Origin: Pseudohalioglobus lutimaris
Lineage (GTDB): Bacteria; Pseudomonadota; Gammaproteobacteria; Pseudomonadales; Halieaceae
Direction: 5' to 3'
Assembly (NCBI RefSeq): GCF_002866825.1
Contig: NZ_PKUS01000008.1
Location: forward strand, 1 to 64,000
Length of the DNA: 64,000 nt
Shown piece after piece: positions 27,403 to 37,251 of the stretch (its first letter is position 1; the number at the start of each line of letters is the position of its first letter). The notes beneath the pieces were generated by a model. That model was given only the letters and a program-made list of their open reading frames with translations, did no database searches and was not told the DNA's origin. The translations under genes and the position numbers were made by a program.

Positions 27403-28755
27403 ATGGATATTGTGATTCAGTTCGCCTACGTCGTTTCTGCGGCCCTGTTTATCCTTGGCCTGAAGCAGTTGGGCTCACCAGCGACCGCGCGTCGCGGCAA
27501 CATGATCTCCTCTTTTGGTATGTTGCTGGCTATTGTCGCCGCTCTGCTTGATCAGGGCATCGTTGACTACCAGTGGATTGTGATCGGCATCATTATCGGT
27601 GGTGGCATTGGTGCAACGGTCGCACGTATGGTGGAAATGACCTCCATGCCGGAGATGGTTGCCCTGTTCAACGGCTTTGGCGGTATGGCCTCCCTGCTGG
27701 TCGGTATGGCCGCAATTGCGCCAGATGCAGCCACGTTCACCCTGATAACCATCGTGCTGTCCATACTGATCGGTGGCGTGACGTTCACCGGTTCACTGGT
27801 CGCCTATGGCAAGCTCAGCGAGCGCATCAGTAGTGCCCCCGTCCTGTTTGCCAAACAGCAGGTTGTGAATGGCCTGATTGTCGCCGGCATTGTGGTCAGT
27901 GGCCTGCTGTTTGCCACCAACCCGGACACCGGTTTCTGGCTGTTGCTGGTGGTTGTGCTGTCCCTGGCTTTTGGCGTTATGGTGGTGATCCCCATCGGTG
28001 GCGCGGACATGCCGGTGGTGATTTCACTGCTGAACTCCTATTCTGGCCTGGCCGCTTGTGCCGCTGGTTTCGCCGTGGACAACAATATTCTCATTGTTGC
28101 CGGTTCCCTGGTGGGTGCCTCGGGCATCATCCTTACCCAGATCATGTGCAAGGCGATGAACCGCTCTTTGAGTAACGTACTGTTCTCCGGCTTCGGCAGT
28201 GGTGTGGTCGAGACCACCGAAGTAGAAGGTGAGATCAAGCCTATTTCCGTAGAGGACGCCTATTACGTTCTGGAAGCGGCTTCCAGCGTTGCCGTCGTTC
28301 CCGGGTACGGTATGGCTGTGGCCCAGGCCCAGCACGTGGTCAAGGAATTGATGGAGCTGCTGGAAGAAAACGGCTGTGAGGTCAATTTCGGCATTCACCC
28401 GGTGGCGGGTCGCATGCCTGGTCACATGAACGTGTTGTTGGCGGAAGCCGATGTGCCCTATGACCAGCTGCTGGAAATGGACGACATCAACCCGCGTATG
28501 GAAACAGTGGATGTCGCCATTGTGATCGGCGCCAACGATGTGGTTAACCCAGCAGCGCGCGAGAACGAGGGGAGCCCGATATACGGCATGCCAGTAATTA
28601 ACGTGGACCAGGCGCGTACCGTATTCGTACTCAAGCGTTCCATGGCATCCGGCTTCGCCGGGATTGAGAACCCACTGTTCTATAAAGAGAACACGCGTAT
28701 GTTGTTTGGCGATGCCAAGGAGTCCATTGGCGGACTGATACGCGAATTCAACTAA
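27403..28755 (+). CDS. pntB: NAD(P) transhydrogenase subunit beta
   Basis: A 450-residue protein with the rest of the membrane domain II in the N-terminal 250 residues (about eight or nine helices), followed by the NADP(H)-binding domain III. The domain III motif VVPGYGMAVAQAQH and the later VAIVIGANDVVNPAAREN and IYGMPVINVDQARTVFVLKRSM are the NADP-binding signatures. It is the last gene of the pntAA-pntAB-pntB operon, which ends in a clean intrinsic terminator 20 bp downstream. The complex helps supply NADPH, for example for glutamate synthase and biosynthesis. Confidence 0.97.
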   Translation: MDIVIQFAYVVSAALFILGLKQLGSPATARRGNMISSFGMLLAIVAALLDQGIVDYQWIVIGIIIGGGIGATVARMVEMTSMPEMVALFNGFGGMASLLVGMAAIAPDAATFTLITIVLSILIGGVTFTGSLVAYGKLSERISSAPVLFAKQQVVNGLIVAGIVVSGLLFATNPDTGFWLLLVVVLSLAFGVMVVIPIGGADMPVVISLLNSYSGLAACAAGFAVDNNILIVAGSLVGASGIILTQIMCKAMNRSLSNVLFSGFGSGVVETTEVEGEIKPISVEDAYYVLEAASSVAVVPGYGMAVAQAQHVVKELMELLEENGCEVNFGIHPVAGRMPGHMNVLLAEADVPYDQLLEMDDINPRMETVDVAIVIGANDVVNPAARENEGSPIYGMPVINVDQARTVFVLKRSMASGFAGIENPLFYKENTRMLFGDAKESIGGLIREFN

Positions 28756-28774
28756 GGGTCTACAAAGACCTTTC

Positions 28775-28800
28775 AACGCCGGCCCTGTGCCGGCGTTTTT
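28775..28800 (+). terminator. Intrinsic terminator of the pnt operon
   Basis: A perfect 9-bp stem (AACGCCGGC pairing with GCCGGCGTT) has a 5-nt loop, and its 3' end runs into five T residues. It lies 20 bp after the pntB stop codon and is the obvious end of the pntAA-pntAB-pntB transcript. Confidence 0.9.
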
Positions 28801-28941
28801 CGTTGTGCGGGGCGCCTCTGGTGCACACAGTTGCGCCACGGGAGAATTTTTGCAAGTCCTGAGGAAGATCAATGATCTGCAGGACTGGACAGCTTAGGCT
28901 GGGAGCCTATTCTGAGAAGAAGATAACTTGGGAGACATCGC

Positions 28942-30066
28942 ATGGCAGCTTCTGCAAGCGACACGCAAAAAAAGACCGCGACAAAGAAGAAACCTGCCGC
29001 GCGTAAAACGGCGCCGGCCAGGAAGAAAGTGCCCGCCAAAAAGGCAGCTGTGAAGAAGGCGGCTACGGCCAGGCGAAGAACGACTGCCGCAAAGGTTTCA
29101 AATCGCAAGACTGCAGCCAGGGAAGTTCCGGCAAAGTCACCTGGCGCAGCCTCCGGTCGACAGTCCCGGAAACAGCAGGGCGGGGTAGATAAAAAAACGC
29201 CTGAGCAGCCAATGATGAAGACGCTGCGTGCTGAGCATCGCCACATTGCCACCGTGATGCAGCTGTTTTCCGAGCAATTGCAGGCCATTGAAGCAGGGGA
29301 CTCCGTCGACCCGCACGTGGTGTTCGAGATCATGGAGTACATGGCGACCTGGCCAGACCGCTACCATCATCCCCGAGAGGACCTTATTTATAGCCGTGTC
29401 GCAGAGTTGGATGAAAAAACGGCGGACGAAGTGGATACGCTGCAGCGGGATCACGACCAGACTGCGGAGCGGGGCAGGAAACTGCTCAAGGACATTGAAT
29501 CCTGGAGAGAGGGCGACGTAAGCGGTTCAACGATCGTCAAACGCGGCAGGGAGTATATCAGCCATACCTACGAGCACATGAATATTGAGGAAAAAGTCGT
29601 ATTCCCTCATATCGAATCTGTACTCACTCTGGAGGACTGGCGTGAGCTTGCCGAAGATGATGAACTGCGTGCCATTTCGCTTCCCGTGTTTGGTCCACGT
29701 GTGCAACGGGAATTTCGCAGTATGGCCAGGCGGTTGCGGCGCAGTGTGCGCCGTGGGGTAGAGCATGGCGCGGTTGTGGAATGGGTTGGCATTGAAGCGT
29801 TGATGGAGTCTATTGAGGTGCTTTCACTGGCCTACGACTCGGCGCGTTCCGCCGCGCAGGAGCACTGGGAAAAGGCGCTAACTGAATCAAAAGAGTTGTT
29901 CCGGGAGTCACCGGTAAGCGCACCGTTGCGTTGTTCGTTGAATAACCTCAAGGTGGGCTACAAGCTGCTGGGGGATGTGGCGAAGATCTCACGGGAGGTG
30001 TTCGACGACCTCGAGCAGGTGAACGAAGAGCGCAAGGGCCGGATAGGCCTGTTCAGCCGGGACTAG
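28942..30066 (+). CDS. Hemerythrin HHE protein with histone H1-like basic tail
   Basis: A 374-residue protein with two distinct parts. Residues 9-80 are a lysine, arginine and alanine-rich tail (KKKPAARK, KKVPAKKAAVKKAATARRR) resembling histone H1 or AlgP/HMG-like tails that bind DNA. Residues 92-235 form a hemerythrin-type four-helix bundle with ligands for a di-iron site: EHRH (99/101), YHHPRED (142, 143, 146), RDHD (171) and the SHTYEHMNIEEKV cluster (208, 212, 216/217). The remaining 140 residues are helical and unassigned. The combination suggests a DNA-associated oxygen, nitric oxide or iron sensor/store, but that is inference. It abuts the convergent ABC transporter gene with no gap. 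Confidence 0.85.
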   Translation: MAASASDTQKKTATKKKPAARKTAPARKKVPAKKAAVKKAATARRRTTAAKVSNRKTAAREVPAKSPGAASGRQSRKQQGGVDKKTPEQPMMKTLRAEHRHIATVMQLFSEQLQAIEAGDSVDPHVVFEIMEYMATWPDRYHHPREDLIYSRVAELDEKTADEVDTLQRDHDQTAERGRKLLKDIESWREGDVSGSTIVKRGREYISHTYEHMNIEEKVVFPHIESVLTLEDWRELAEDDELRAISLPVFGPRVQREFRSMARRLRRSVRRGVEHGAVVEWVGIEALMESIEVLSLAYDSARSAAQEHWEKALTESKELFRESPVSAPLRCSLNNLKVGYKLLGDVAKISREVFDDLEQVNEERKGRIGLFSRD

Positions 30067-31827
30067 TCAGCTTTCGATGTCGCGAAACTGCAGTTTTGCC
30101 AGTCTGGCGTAGAGCGGGCTGCTAACCAGTAGCTCTTCATGGCTTCCGGTGGCCACCAGCTCACCCCCATCCATTACCGCAATTTTGTCTGCGTGCAGGA
30201 TTGTCGACAGCCGGTGCGCAATGATGACGGTTGTGCGGCCCTGCATCAGCTCCTCCAGTGCTTTTTGCACGTGGTATTCACTTTCAGTGTCCAGTGCGCT
30301 GGTCGCTTCGTCCAGCAGCAGAATGTCAGGGTCGTTGAGAATGGCCCTGGCCAGGGCAATTCGCTGTTTTTGCCCGCCTGAAAGCCTGACACCCTGCTCT
30401 CCGAGATGGCTGGCATAGCCATCGGGTAGCTCACTGATGAACTCGTGTGCATGGGCGGTTTTCGCGGCGGCAATTATCTCGCTTTCGCTGGCTCCGGGGC
30501 GACCGTAGGCGATGTTATAACGCACATCGCCGGTGAACAGGGCTGGCTGTTGTGGTACCAGGGCGATATGTTCGCGCAATTGCTGTAATCCCAGTGTTCG
30601 AATATCACGACCATCCAGGGTAATCCGCCCCTGCTGTGGGTCATAAAAACGCTGCAGGAGTTCAAAAACGGTGGATTTTCCGGCTCCAGACGGGCCAACC
30701 AGTGCGAGGCTGCGCCCCGGCTCAATCGGCAGGCTGAAGTCCGCCAGTGCGGCAGTCGCGGGCCGTGTGGGATAGCAAAAAGATACCTTTTCCAGGTTAA
30801 GCGAGGGTTGGCTGCTCGGGGGCCCTCCTGCAGTTTGGCCCGGATCCTGTATGAGGCTGGGAGTCTCGATTAATTCTACCAGCCGTTCTGCCGCCCCCGC
30901 TGCCCGTTGCAATTCCCCCCAAACCTCTGAGATGGTAGCGACCCCTGACCCGACCATGATTGCGTAGAATACGAATGCGCCGAGCTCGCCACCGCTCATG
31001 CGCCCGCTGATAACATCCTGGCCTCCTTCCCAGAGCATGCCCGACATGCCTACGAATAACAGCAGAATCGCGGTGCAGATAAGCAGTGCGCGCTGGCGAA
31101 TGCGTCGGCGCGCAATACCGAATGCCCTTTCTACTTCGGTGGCGAAGGCCTCGCTCTCATACTGCTCACGTGTGTAGCTCTGCACTACGCGGATGTGCTG
31201 AATGATCTCCCCCGCATAACTGCCGACGCTGGCAATGCTATCCTGGCTTTCGTTGGACAATTTGCGCACACGTCTGCCAAATACGAGAATCGGTAGCAGC
31301 ACCAGGGGTACGCCTATGGCGATGATCAGGCTCAGCTTCAGGTTGGTGACCAGCATCATCACCAGTGCGCCGACCAGCGTCAGGCTGCTGCGCAGGGCCA
31401 TGCTGAACGAGGAGCCGATAATAGTCTGCAGCAATGTGGTGTCGGTAGTCAGGCGGGACATGATCTCGCCGGAACGATTGCTTTCAAAATAACCGGGATG
31501 CAAGCGCACAATGTTGTCAAAGACGGCCTTGCGGATGTCAGCGCTGACCCGTTCCCCCAGCCAGGAAACCAGGTAAAAGCGCAGGAAGGTGCCAACCGCC
31601 ATTGCTGCGGCAATAGCCAGCAAAAGACCAATGGCCGCGCGCAGGTCAGCAGCCGTGCCGCCGCCAAAGCCCTCGTCTATCAGTACCTGCAAACCCCAAC
31701 CCAGAGATAGTGTCGCGCCCGCGGTGAACAGTAGTGCGACGCTGGCGGCGGCCAGTCGGGCCTTGTGCGGCAGGAGGTAGCGGAGTACCGGTAGCAGGGA
31801 ACTGACGGCTCCCCGGGATCTACTCAT
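30067..31827 (-). CDS. ABC transporter, fused permease and ATPase (MsbA/BmrA-like exporter)
   Basis: A 586-residue half-transporter that should work as a homodimer. Six transmembrane helices fill residues 15-320. The ATPase domain has Walker A VGPSGAGKST, Q-loop VPQQPALF, signature LSGGQKQRIALARA, Walker B ILLLDEATSALD and the H-loop IIAHRLS. The family exports lipids, drugs or peptides; the substrate is not predictable. Its start overlaps the end of the mechanosensitive channel gene by 4 bp (ATGA), so the two are coupled. It ends exactly where the convergent hemerythrin gene ends. Confidence 0.92.
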   Translation of the reverse strand: MSRSRGAVSSLLPVLRYLLPHKARLAAASVALLFTAGATLSLGWGLQVLIDEGFGGGTAADLRAAIGLLLAIAAAMAVGTFLRFYLVSWLGERVSADIRKAVFDNIVRLHPGYFESNRSGEIMSRLTTDTTLLQTIIGSSFSMALRSSLTLVGALVMMLVTNLKLSLIIAIGVPLVLLPILVFGRRVRKLSNESQDSIASVGSYAGEIIQHIRVVQSYTREQYESEAFATEVERAFGIARRRIRQRALLICTAILLLFVGMSGMLWEGGQDVISGRMSGGELGAFVFYAIMVGSGVATISEVWGELQRAAGAAERLVELIETPSLIQDPGQTAGGPPSSQPSLNLEKVSFCYPTRPATAALADFSLPIEPGRSLALVGPSGAGKSTVFELLQRFYDPQQGRITLDGRDIRTLGLQQLREHIALVPQQPALFTGDVRYNIAYGRPGASESEIIAAAKTAHAHEFISELPDGYASHLGEQGVRLSGGQKQRIALARAILNDPDILLLDEATSALDTESEYHVQKALEELMQGRTTVIIAHRLSTILHADKIAVMDGGELVATGSHEELLVSSPLYARLAKLQFRDIES

Positions 31828-33476
31828 TCTGCCTTGCCTTTACCCTCAGCGGCTGGCGGCATCGGCTCCTGGTGCAATTGTGCGGGCCCGGTAAATCTCG
31901 CACCGGCCCGGTCAACAATATCCAGCATGCCCAGGTTAAGGTCCTCGGCTACGGCCAGGAAATCCTGGAAGTTGGTGGTGGCCACGCCTGCGTCAACACG
32001 AAGTATGGCGTTTGCGTCAATGATGTCCTCAAAGCGCACGCTTACCGTGTCCTCCATTACCTGTTCATGACCCAGTAGCAACGCGCGAACATCCTCAAGA
32101 ATCGAACGCATCTGATCGGCACTGGGAACCTGGATACGGTAGCGTCTGTAAAAGCGAATCCGGTCTCGCTCAGAGTAGTTTTCGATCTCGACAGAGGAGA
32201 ACACCGAATTGGGGATTACCACCATTGATCGGTCCAGCGTGCGGATAATTGTCGAGCGTAGGCCAATCTCCTCGACGATACCGGTGACGTCACCGAAGCG
32301 GCATAGATCGCCGGCACTGACCGGCCGGGCTGTATACAGGGTGATGGCGCCGATTACATTCTCCAGGGTCTTTTGTGCGGCCAGCGCTACCGCCAGTGAG
32401 CCCACACCCAGCCCGGCGAGTATGGTCGACATGTCGTAGCCGGCCTGTTTCGCCCAGTAGAGGGCGATGATGGTGATCACCAGTATCTTTAAGATAGTGG
32501 TGAATGGTTTCAGTAGCGCAACGTAGTGTGTATTGCCGGCGTGCTGCATTTTACGTATCTGGTAATCACGCAGCAGTGACAGTACGCCCATGAACAATAC
32601 GGTGAACGCGACATAATCGATACCGGAAGACTCCAGCAGTATGCTCGCCGTCATCGACAGTCCCAGGTGATCGATTAACAGGCGTGCGATAACAATAAAC
32701 ACGAAAAATCGCATCGGTCGACGGAAGAAGTGCTGGATGCCCAGCGGGAAGCGATTGGGGATTAGCAGAGCCAGTCGCATTAACAGGTAAGTGATAATGC
32801 TGGCCACGGGCCATGCCAGCAGGAAGAACAGAACCAGGCCTGCTACCTGCCAGTTTTCCATGCCCATGAAGCGGAACTCGGGCAACCACCTGCTCAACTT
32901 GACTGCCGTATCGCTGTAACCCAACTCTTCCCACATGTCGGGGATTCTGGCAACGGTGGCATTGGACAGTTTCCACACCCTGCCGCCCTTGCCGTCGGGC
33001 ACCCGCTGTAGATAGATCGGGATTGTCTCGCTGGTCAGCTGCACAGCACCGATCTGGTCACGGTAATTGGGCAGTCCGTCATCAAGGCGGCCCTCGGGGT
33101 CGTCGCTAAGGGTGGTGAGCTCGATGATATTCTGGCGGCCGAATACGTAAGCTAACGCTTTCAGCAGTTCTTCATCGGAATACTCTGCGATTTCGTCATC
33201 GATATAGCGTCGGTCGAGGAAGTTGCCCAGGGACTCGTGGTCCTGCGAGCGCATGGCTGTGCGCAGTCCCAGCATTGCTGTCAATGGCGTCGCCTGATCC
33301 CGCATCGCATTTGGGTCTGTAGATTCCCTCTGCTCGACCAGTTGCGCTGTTTGCTTTTCAGCCTCTATCAGGTCCCGTGCCGAAAGGTCAGGCTGTTCCG
33401 GCGAGGGTTGAGCCCTGGCAACAGAAACTGCCATCCATGGCAGCAGAAGAGAGAGTATTATCAGTGCGCGCAACAT
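31824..33476 (-). CDS. Mechanosensitive ion channel (MscS family) with periplasmic N-terminal domain
   Basis: A 550-residue inner-membrane channel. Residues 1-22 are a signal peptide (cleavage after VARA), followed by about 170 residues of periplasmic domain and then several membrane helices (VAGLVLFFLLAWPVASIITYL, ILVITIIALYWAKQAGYD). The pore-lining MscS helix is GVGSLAVALAAQKTLENVIGAI, and the beta domain follows (GDLCRFGDVTGIVEEIGLRSTIIRTLD with VVIPNSVFSSVEIENYS). These channels release solutes on hypo-osmotic shock. It is the first gene of a two-gene unit with the ABC exporter. Confidence 0.92.
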   Translation of the reverse strand: MLRALIILSLLLPWMAVSVARAQPSPEQPDLSARDLIEAEKQTAQLVEQRESTDPNAMRDQATPLTAMLGLRTAMRSQDHESLGNFLDRRYIDDEIAEYSDEELLKALAYVFGRQNIIELTTLSDDPEGRLDDGLPNYRDQIGAVQLTSETIPIYLQRVPDGKGGRVWKLSNATVARIPDMWEELGYSDTAVKLSRWLPEFRFMGMENWQVAGLVLFFLLAWPVASIITYLLMRLALLIPNRFPLGIQHFFRRPMRFFVFIVIARLLIDHLGLSMTASILLESSGIDYVAFTVLFMGVLSLLRDYQIRKMQHAGNTHYVALLKPFTTILKILVITIIALYWAKQAGYDMSTILAGLGVGSLAVALAAQKTLENVIGAITLYTARPVSAGDLCRFGDVTGIVEEIGLRSTIIRTLDRSMVVIPNSVFSSVEIENYSERDRIRFYRRYRIQVPSADQMRSILEDVRALLLGHEQVMEDTVSVRFEDIIDANAILRVDAGVATTNFQDFLAVAEDLNLGMLDIVDRAGARFTGPAQLHQEPMPPAAEGKGKAE

Positions 33477-33525
33477 TGGAGTTCATATCCTGTCTGTCAG
33501 GCTGCCCATGTTAGCGCAAAGCCGG

Positions 33526-33544
33526 CCGCTACCCTAGGTAGCGG
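33526..33544 (-). terminator. Hairpin overlapping the tatC stop codon
   Basis: A perfect 8-bp stem (CCGCTACC pairing with GGTAGCGG) has a 3-nt loop that contains the tatC stop codon. The U tract after it on the minus strand is poor. It may be a weak terminator or an mRNA 3' end stabiliser for the tat operon. Confidence 0.35.
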
Positions 33545-34283
33545 AACCGTCCTCTTTTGGCTGGATAAGGCGGCCGAAGAATACACCCAGTTCAAACAGT
33601 ATCCACATGGGAATCGCCAGCAGTGACTGTGAGATTACATCGGGTGGCGTGAGAAGCATGCCAAATATGAAGCAGCCGACAATAATGTAGGGGCGCTTGC
33701 GCGCGAGGTCTTCCGGGGTGGTTATACCTGCCCAGATCAACAGTATCGCGGCGATGGGGATTTCAAAGGCGATGCCGAAGGCGAAGAACAGCTTGAGCAC
33801 AAAGCTGAGGTAGCTGTTGATATCGGTCATTATGGTGATGTCTTCAGGGCCCACACTGGTAAAGAACGCGAATATCAGCGGGAACACCGCGTAGTAGGCA
33901 AAGGCTGCCCCGAGATAAAACAGGGCGACGCTGGAGACAAGCAGTGGTATCGCGAAGCGCTTTTCATGTTTGTACATGCCCGGCGCGACAAAGCTCCAGA
34001 TCTGGAAAAGGATATAGGGAATGGCGATGAAAACAGCGGCGACCAGGGTCAGCTTGAAAGGTGTTAGAAAAGGAGAGGCGACTTCCGTTGCAATCATGCT
34101 GGCACCCTCAGGTAACAATTGACGCAAGGGCTCTGAAACGAAGGCATAAATATCGTTGGCAAAAGGGAATAGACAGATAAATACAATCAGTACTGCCAGC
34201 AGTGCGCGCAACAGGCGATCACGCAGCTCCGTCAGGTGTGCCACCAGGGGAAGTGGCTGGTCGGTATTTTCCGCGTCGCTCAT
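33534..34283 (-). CDS. tatC: Sec-independent protein translocase TatC
   Basis: The 249-residue, six-helix receptor of the twin-arginine pathway, which exports folded proteins. It opens with the conserved MSDAENTDQPLPLVAHLTELRDRLL region and has the TatC signature FEIPIAAILLIWAGI. Its start overlaps tatB by 4 bp. tatA, tatB and tatC in that order form the end of a long operon running down from ubiE. Confidence 0.96.
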   Translation of the reverse strand: MSDAENTDQPLPLVAHLTELRDRLLRALLAVLIVFICLFPFANDIYAFVSEPLRQLLPEGASMIATEVASPFLTPFKLTLVAAVFIAIPYILFQIWSFVAPGMYKHEKRFAIPLLVSSVALFYLGAAFAYYAVFPLIFAFFTSVGPEDITIMTDINSYLSFVLKLFFAFGIAFEIPIAAILLIWAGITTPEDLARKRPYIIVGCFIFGMLLTPPDVISQSLLAIPMWILFELGVFFGRLIQPKEDGSAT

Positions 34284-34594
34284 TCAGGGAGTTTTCCGGC
34301 GGGCTTGTCCTGCGGCTCGGCCAGGGGGTTTACGTCGTCAACAGCCTCGCGAATACCGGCGCTGATTCCTGCTGATTCGTCTTTCAGTTGCTGTCCGGTC
34401 TTTTTCAGTTCCTGCATGACAGCATCGTTATGCAGTTCCTGCTCCACTTCCTGTTTGATGTCATTGAAGCCGCGTTTAATACGCCCCAGCCAGGCACTGC
34501 CGGTTCGTATGGCGCCGGGTAACCGCTCTGGCCCTATGACCAACAGCCCCACTATCGCCACAATAACGAGTTCGGTAAAACCGATATCAAACAT
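34280..34594 (-). CDS. tatB: Sec-independent protein translocase TatB
   Basis: A 104-residue single-pass protein that forms the TatBC signal-peptide receptor. It has the N-terminal MFDIGFTELVIVAIVGLLVIGPERLPGA hydrophobic helix with the Glu and GPERLP hinge characteristic of TatB, followed by an amphipathic helix and a charged tail. It lies 4 bp from tatA and overlaps tatC by 4 bp. Confidence 0.95.
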   Translation of the reverse strand: MFDIGFTELVIVAIVGLLVIGPERLPGAIRTGSAWLGRIKRGFNDIKQEVEQELHNDAVMQELKKTGQQLKDESAGISAGIREAVDDVNPLAEPQDKPAGKLPE

Positions 34595-34598
34595 TCAA

Positions 34599-34814
34599 CT
34601 ATGACTTGTCTTTGCTGTCTGGCTTCTCTGTGTTGTCGTTGTCCGCCGCTGGCTTCTCTCCACTGTCGCCGTCATCAGACATGCTCTTGCGGAAACCTTT
34701 GACTGCGCTACCCAGATCCGATCCCAGGCTACGCAGGCGCTTGGTGCCAAACAACATAACGACAATCGCCAGGATGATAAGCAATTGCCAGACGCTAATT
34801 CCACCTATACCCAT
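34599..34814 (-). CDS. tatA: Sec-independent protein translocase TatA
   Basis: A 71-residue single-pass protein that oligomerises to form the Tat pore. The sequence [31 protein letters not shown] shows the short helix, the FGTKRL hinge and the amphipathic helix. The remaining tail is acidic and hydrophilic. It is the first tat gene, 28 bp after hisE. Confidence 0.95.
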   Translation of the reverse strand: MGIGGISVWQLLIILAIVVMLFGTKRLRSLGSDLGSAVKGFRKSMSDDGDSGEKPAADNDNTEKPDSKDKS

Positions 34815-34842
34815 GATGCTCTCCAGTATCGTTTATTTAAAT

Positions 34843-35178
34843 TCAAGTCTGACCACGGGCGGCTTTTTCATCGAGGCCGGAAGTGCCCGCGCGCCTGGCC
34901 AGGCAATCTGTGACTTCGCTCAGTTCCACGTCCAGGTGAGAGAGCATGACCATACTGTGAAACCACAGATCAGCAACCTCGCCCACCAGGCCTTCCCGGG
35001 TGCCACCATTGTTGAGGTCCTTGGCCGCCAGAATCGTTTCCGTGGCCTCCTCTCCAATTTTCTCTAGAATTTTATTCAGACCCTTGTGATGAAGGCTGGC
35101 AACGTAGGAGGAGCCCGTGTCTCCCGTCTGCTTGCGTTGCTTAAGTGTGTTCTCCAGTTCACGCAATATATTGTCCAT
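34843..35178 (-). CDS. hisE: Phosphoribosyl-ATP diphosphatase HisE
   Basis: Second step of histidine synthesis: hydrolysis of phosphoribosyl-ATP to phosphoribosyl-AMP. The 111 residues have the MazG-like helical motifs with [12 protein letters not shown] and [13 protein letters not shown]. hisE and hisI are separate genes here, unlike the fused hisIE of enteric bacteria. The start overlaps the hisI stop by one base (TGATG), so the pair is tightly coupled. Confidence 0.95.
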   Translation of the reverse strand: MDNILRELENTLKQRKQTGDTGSSYVASLHHKGLNKILEKIGEEATETILAAKDLNNGGTREGLVGEVADLWFHSMVMLSHLDVELSEVTDCLARRAGTSGLDEKAARGQT

Positions 35179-35570
35179 CAGGCTTTGCTTCCGTACATGT
35201 CATCCGGGTTCTTGAGTACTTCATCGGTCACGGTCAGCTCGCCTGCAGAGTTTGCAAGCCTGTAAAAACAGCTTCTCCTGCCGGTGTGGCAGGCAACGCC
35301 ACCAACCTGTTCTACCTGCAGCAGCACAGTGTCACCGTCGCAGTCTACCCGCAATTCCCTGAGCCGTTGCACATTGCCTGATTCCTCGCCCTTTCGCCAC
35401 AGCGACTGCCTGGAGCGAGAGAAGTAGATAGCGCGCTGTTCCTGGAGGGTGAGCCGCAGGGCCTCGGCATTCATCCAGGCCATCATCAGTACCTCACCGG
35501 ACTTCCAGTCCTGCGCGATGGCGGCGACCAGCCCCTGCTCATTCCATGTGATTTCTTTGTTCAGTTCCAT
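35178..35570 (-). CDS. hisI: Phosphoribosyl-AMP cyclohydrolase HisI
   Basis: Third step of histidine synthesis: ring opening of phosphoribosyl-AMP. The 130 residues include the metal-binding signature of the family, [14 protein letters not shown] followed by the cysteine/histidine motif [14 protein letters not shown], and the N-terminal ARC motif variant [15 protein letters not shown]. It is coupled to hisE, and both lie between ubiB and tatA. Other his genes are not in the window. Confidence 0.95.
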   Translation of the reverse strand: MELNKEITWNEQGLVAAIAQDWKSGEVLMMAWMNAEALRLTLQEQRAIYFSRSRQSLWRKGEESGNVQRLRELRVDCDGDTVLLQVEQVGGVACHTGRRSCFYRLANSAGELTVTDEVLKNPDDMYGSKA

Positions 35571-35606
35571 GATGAATTCCGTTCAGACTGACCATTATGG
35601 CACAGC

Positions 35607-37250
35607 TCAGGACTCCCTTGGCCACAGCAGTGCCAGTCCCAGCGCAGCCAGCAACCAGCTGGAGAGCGGTGCTTGCGCCAGTTGTTGCCATGCGCCGGGA
35701 AAGGCTCCAACGGCTGCAGCACCGCAGGCCAGTGCGGCCACGAACAGTCGCCTGCGCCGGCGTGTGTCGTCGCGCACCTGGTCCTGGAGAGTTTGCACCC
35801 GCTGTTGTTGCAGAGTGAAGCGATGCTCCAACTCCCTGGCCTGTTGCAGGTTGTCCATGAACACGTCGGGTAGTTGCGGCAGCTGTTCAAGCCAGGAGGG
35901 AGCATGGCGCTGCAGTCTCTTGAGCATGGACTGGGGTGAGTAGCGTTCCGCCACCCACTCTTCGAGGAAGGGCTGCGCGGTATCCCAGAGATTCAGGTCA
36001 GGGTAAAGCTGGCGGCCCAGGCCTTCTATGTTGAGCAAAGTCTTCTGCAGTAGCACCAGCGAAGGCTGCACCTCCATATCAAAACGGCGAGCGGTGCGGA
36101 ACAGGTAAACCAGCAGCTGTCCAAAGGATATCTCACTGATCGGTCTTTCAAATATCGGCTCGCAGACCGCGCGCAGGGCAGACTCAAAATCCTGCACCCG
36201 TGTGTCCGGCGGCACCCAGCCACATTCCACGTGTAATTGTGCGACCTCGTGATAGTCGCGGCGAAAGATACCCAGCAGATTGCGCGCCAGATAGTACTGA
36301 TCAGATTCCGAAAGTGCGCCGATGATGGCGCAATCCACAGCGATATAGCTGGGGTTTGCCGGGTCAGTAGCATCGATAAAGATATTACCGGGGTGCATGT
36401 CGGCGTGGAAAAAGCTGTCACGTAGAACCTGGGTAAAGAAGATTTCCACTCCTCGCTCAGCCAGCACCTTGAGGTCCACGTTCTTTGCCCGCAAGGTCTC
36501 CATGTCGGTTACCGCGATGCCGTTGATACGCTCCATGGTGAAGACGTTGCGACGCGTGTAATCCCAGTAAACCTGAGGGACGTAGACGAGGTTGCTGCCC
36601 TCAAAGTTACGCCGCAGCTGTGAGGCGTTGGCTGCTTCACGACCCAGGTCCAGCTCATCGAGAATAATAAGTTTGTAGTCGCTGACCACTTCAACCGGGC
36701 GCAGGCGGCGGCCATCGGGCAGGTAGCGCGCTACCAGCCTTGCCAGGGTAAACATGAGGGAAAGGTCCTGGCGAATAATCGGTTCGATATCCGGTCGCAC
36801 CACCTTGACTACCACGTCCTCACCGCTGTGCAGTGTGGCGGCATGAACCTGGGCGACGGAAGCGGAAGCCATCGGGGCGGTTGAAAACATCGCGTATAGC
36901 TCTGATACCGGCTTGCCAAGGGCTTCTTCGATGATCGCTATCGATTGCTCTTCAGGAAAGGGAGGAACGTTGTCCTGAAGTTTGGCGAGTTCATCGGCGA
37001 TATCTTCTGGCATCAGGTCGCGACGCGTGGAGAGCATCTGTCCGAATTTGATAAATACCGGGCCCAGCTCTTCCAGCGCCTTGCGAATGCGGGCTCCGCG
37101 GGGCATGTCCGGGACACTGCCTAACCGCCAGGGCGAGACTTTAAGTGCCAGGCGTGCCACTCCGGGCAGCTTTTCTGTGTCCACCAGCTCGTCGAGCCGG
37201 TAGCGGCCGACGGTGCGGAATATTGTAATCAGGCGCAGTGCACGTGACAT
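35607..37250 (-). CDS. ubiB: Ubiquinone biosynthesis regulatory kinase-like protein UbiB
   Basis: An atypical membrane-bound protein-kinase-like ATPase needed for ubiquinone synthesis. The 547 residues start at the ATG at 37250 ([22 protein letters not shown]); an upstream frame of 29 codons lacks homology. The KxGQ motif specific to the family is present ([11 protein letters not shown]), as are an alanine-rich loop ([13 protein letters not shown]) and the metal/base motif [10 protein letters not shown]. Two C-terminal hydrophobic segments anchor it ([33 protein letters not shown]). It lies one base from ubiJ. Confidence 0.95.
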   Translation of the reverse strand: MSRALRLITIFRTVGRYRLDELVDTEKLPGVARLALKVSPWRLGSVPDMPRGARIRKALEELGPVFIKFGQMLSTRRDLMPEDIADELAKLQDNVPPFPEEQSIAIIEEALGKPVSELYAMFSTAPMASASVAQVHAATLHSGEDVVVKVVRPDIEPIIRQDLSLMFTLARLVARYLPDGRRLRPVEVVSDYKLIILDELDLGREAANASQLRRNFEGSNLVYVPQVYWDYTRRNVFTMERINGIAVTDMETLRAKNVDLKVLAERGVEIFFTQVLRDSFFHADMHPGNIFIDATDPANPSYIAVDCAIIGALSESDQYYLARNLLGIFRRDYHEVAQLHVECGWVPPDTRVQDFESALRAVCEPIFERPISEISFGQLLVYLFRTARRFDMEVQPSLVLLQKTLLNIEGLGRQLYPDLNLWDTAQPFLEEWVAERYSPQSMLKRLQRHAPSWLEQLPQLPDVFMDNLQQARELEHRFTLQQQRVQTLQDQVRDDTRRRRRLFVAALACGAAAVGAFPGAWQQLAQAPLSSWLLAALGLALLWPRES

Positions 37251-37251
37251 A

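Noticed and set aside
28024-28872. 282-codon open frame antisense to pntB and crossing its terminator
   Set aside because: It covers the pntB 3' end and the terminator, with no domain resemblance.
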